Below, piece after piece: positions 62,535 through 64,000 of a stretch of 64,000 nt of DNA. Source of the stretch: Xiphias gladius. Lineage: Eukaryota > Chordata > Actinopteri > Istiophoriformes > Xiphiidae. The DNA is taken from NCBI RefSeq assembly GCF_016859285.1, contig NC_053401.1, positions 5,777,469-5,841,468 on the forward strand. Direction: 5' to 3'. The position numbers and the translations under genes are program-made. Position 1 is the stretch's first letter. Each line of letters starts with the position of its first letter. The notes below the pieces were generated by a model, which was not told where the DNA came from, did no database searches, and was given only the letters and a program-made list of their open reading frames with translations.

Positions 62535-63060
62535 CCTAAAACATTGTAAACCATTCAGCTTTAACAAATTGGCATCGAGAACGGAAGTTAAGGGTTTAGC
62601 TTAGGCTAAAGTTGAGCCAACTAGACGTTGCACTGTGCAATTCATTTGAAACATCTGAAATTCACACGAAAGAATTAAGCTAAATCATATTATTTTATAT
62701 ACGGCACATAAATAAATATATATATGTATTTTTTTCATATTTTTTTCGTCTGTATTGACGTCTATCGACCGGAGGTCATAATTTAGGTAAATTTTAACTT
62801 TTCTCAACCTCCAACCAACAACCTGCGCTTGACTTTTTCACGTAGTCGCGCATTTAAAACACGTTCTTAGCTGCTAGCTACACGCACGGTTAGCATCGCA
62901 GCCGAGAAGCCCGATTTTTGAAAACTGAGCAACACTGAGCGGCTAACGTTACCTTCTAATTACTGCGAGTCACCTTGCTGGGGGGGAAAAAAAAAAATAA
63001 AAAATTAAGGAGAAAAAAAATAAATTAATTAAAAAAAAAAAAAAAAAAAGGCAGCGTCGT
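62535..63060 (-). promoter_or_regulatory. 5' region and likely spliced leader of TIPARP-like gene
   Basis: An acceptor (TTTTAG|GGAGCTC) starts the coding exon at 62535, nine bases before the start codon. A donor AAG|GTAACG at 62952-62951 would end a non-coding exon 1. A dioxin-response-like core GCGTG lies on the minus strand near 62885 (GTGCGTG). Long A-runs occupy 62985-63049. Confidence 0.45.
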
Positions 63061-64000
63061 GTAAATCAGCTGCAACCTCGGGGATTGTGGAAGTTATTTG
63101 CTTCGGAGAAGGGAACTAAAGGTCCGCACATCGATCTAGAAGAGGAGGAGGACCCGGAGGGGGACGCAGGGTTCAGTCACTAAACTAGTCACGGGTGGGG
63201 TGAGGTGGGGGCATCAACATGCTGTTGAGGTACCAATAATGCAAAAAAAAATAAAAACTATAATAAAAAATAAGTGAATAAATCAATAAAATAAAAATAA
63301 AACATTAATTTAAAAAAAACAATCGAAATACTCTAAAATGTAAAATGAGCAATTTAGAGAATTTTACACATCTAATTACATTTAGATAACATTTTAGAAT
63401 ATTTACTGTAGTATTCTGACTTATATAATATACTGTACATAGCTTATATATGGACTTGTGAAATATACATTTCAATAGACCATATAAAAAGGACAATCTT
63501 CGTCTTCACTATAAATACACACAGAATTTACCCCCATAATTTAACAGTTATGAAATTTTTTTTTCGATAGATAGAAAGAACAATTACGTCCACTGTAATA
63601 ACATAATGTGAAAAGCCAGTTTCATCTTTAGTTAATACAATACAGTTGTTTTTCATAGCACTGTGGAGTCTGTGGCTTTATGTACTGAAATGCCCGCCCT
63701 GACTGATGTTATATACTATATGTATCCTGTAATAATCTTAGACAAAGCTGCCTCTGGAACCTTTCTGAGCCACTTACTCAAAACTCTAAAAGGTGAGAGG
63801 ATTCATACTCAAAAACAAGCATTCATTGTTTCATTTTAGGCCAAAAATTGTCTAGTAGGTCTAGACTACAAAAGGGACAAAAATCGAGGGAAGTCATGAC
63901 ATTTGCAAACTATTTATTTGTAAATGAGTGCTCTCAAATTTCATTAACATCATTAGTACTTGCACAACAAGCTGTTTAGTGTGTGACACAAACCAGTGGT
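63061..64000. other. Intergenic, AT-rich, no gene seen
   Basis: A short GC-rich part to about 63230 may be proximal promoter of the TIPARP-like gene. After that the sequence is strongly AT-rich with poly-A runs and no coding or repeat signal that I recognise. Confidence 0.5.

Overview
The window is vertebrate nuclear DNA, almost certainly from a teleost fish and probably a percomorph. The genes are split by GT-AG introns, many only about 100 bp long. The non-coding DNA carries CA/GT microsatellites and several repeat types I recognise from percomorph genomes: a fold-back repeat containing TTAGCTTAGCATAAAGACTG, tRNA-derived SINEs, and the 'tgtacagacattcatggtcccc' type family. The genes found here encode vertebrate proteins. 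No bacterial, viral or CRISPR-like material was seen.

Layout. (1) 1-21.7 kb is a gene-free stretch with repeat remnants, microsatellites and a few motif-like sites; no ORF in it resembles a known protein. (2) 22.1-26.0 kb (+) is a complete 12-exon SLC7 light-chain transporter gene of the xCT type (slc7a11-like). (3) 28.4-32.6 kb (-) is foxm1, the cell-cycle forkhead factor, tail-to-tail with the transporter. (4) 34.3-35.4 kb (+) is rhno1, the 9-1-1 clamp partner, head-to-head with foxm1. Between the two lies a textbook cell-cycle promoter: two CCAAT boxes 33 bp apart, an E-box, an E2F site and a CHR. (5) 36.7-57.2 kb (+) is tulp3, a tubby-family ciliary trafficking adaptor with 11 coding exons and long first introns full of repeats. 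(6) 59.7-62.5 kb (-) is a TIPARP/PARP7-like mono-ADP-ribosyltransferase, tail-to-tail with tulp3. The last 1 kb is AT-rich and empty.

I assembled the gene models by hand from splice sites and reading-frame phase. Each coding sequence closes on a multiple of three: xCT-like 486 aa, FoxM1 654 aa, Rhno1 299 aa, Tulp3 475 aa, TIPARP-like 639 aa. The foxm1-rhno1-tulp3 order matches human chromosome 12p13, so that block is ancestral. The xCT-like and TIPARP-like flanks are not neighbours of this block in human (SLC7A11 is on chromosome 4, TIPARP on chromosome 3).

Functionally the core trio joins G2/M transcription (foxm1), replication-stress checkpoint signalling (rhno1) and primary-cilium trafficking (tulp3). 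The promoter architecture (paired CCAAT, E2F/CHR, X-box) fits coordinated cell-cycle and cilium control. I found no evidence of an entirely new molecular system. The most interesting items are the promoter grammar, the abutting convergent 3' ends, a short terminal transporter exon that is easily missed, two perfect or near-perfect palindromes, a Gln/Ser-rich hexanucleotide array inside tulp3 coding sequence, and a recurrent TAACGTTA palindrome at gene starts.
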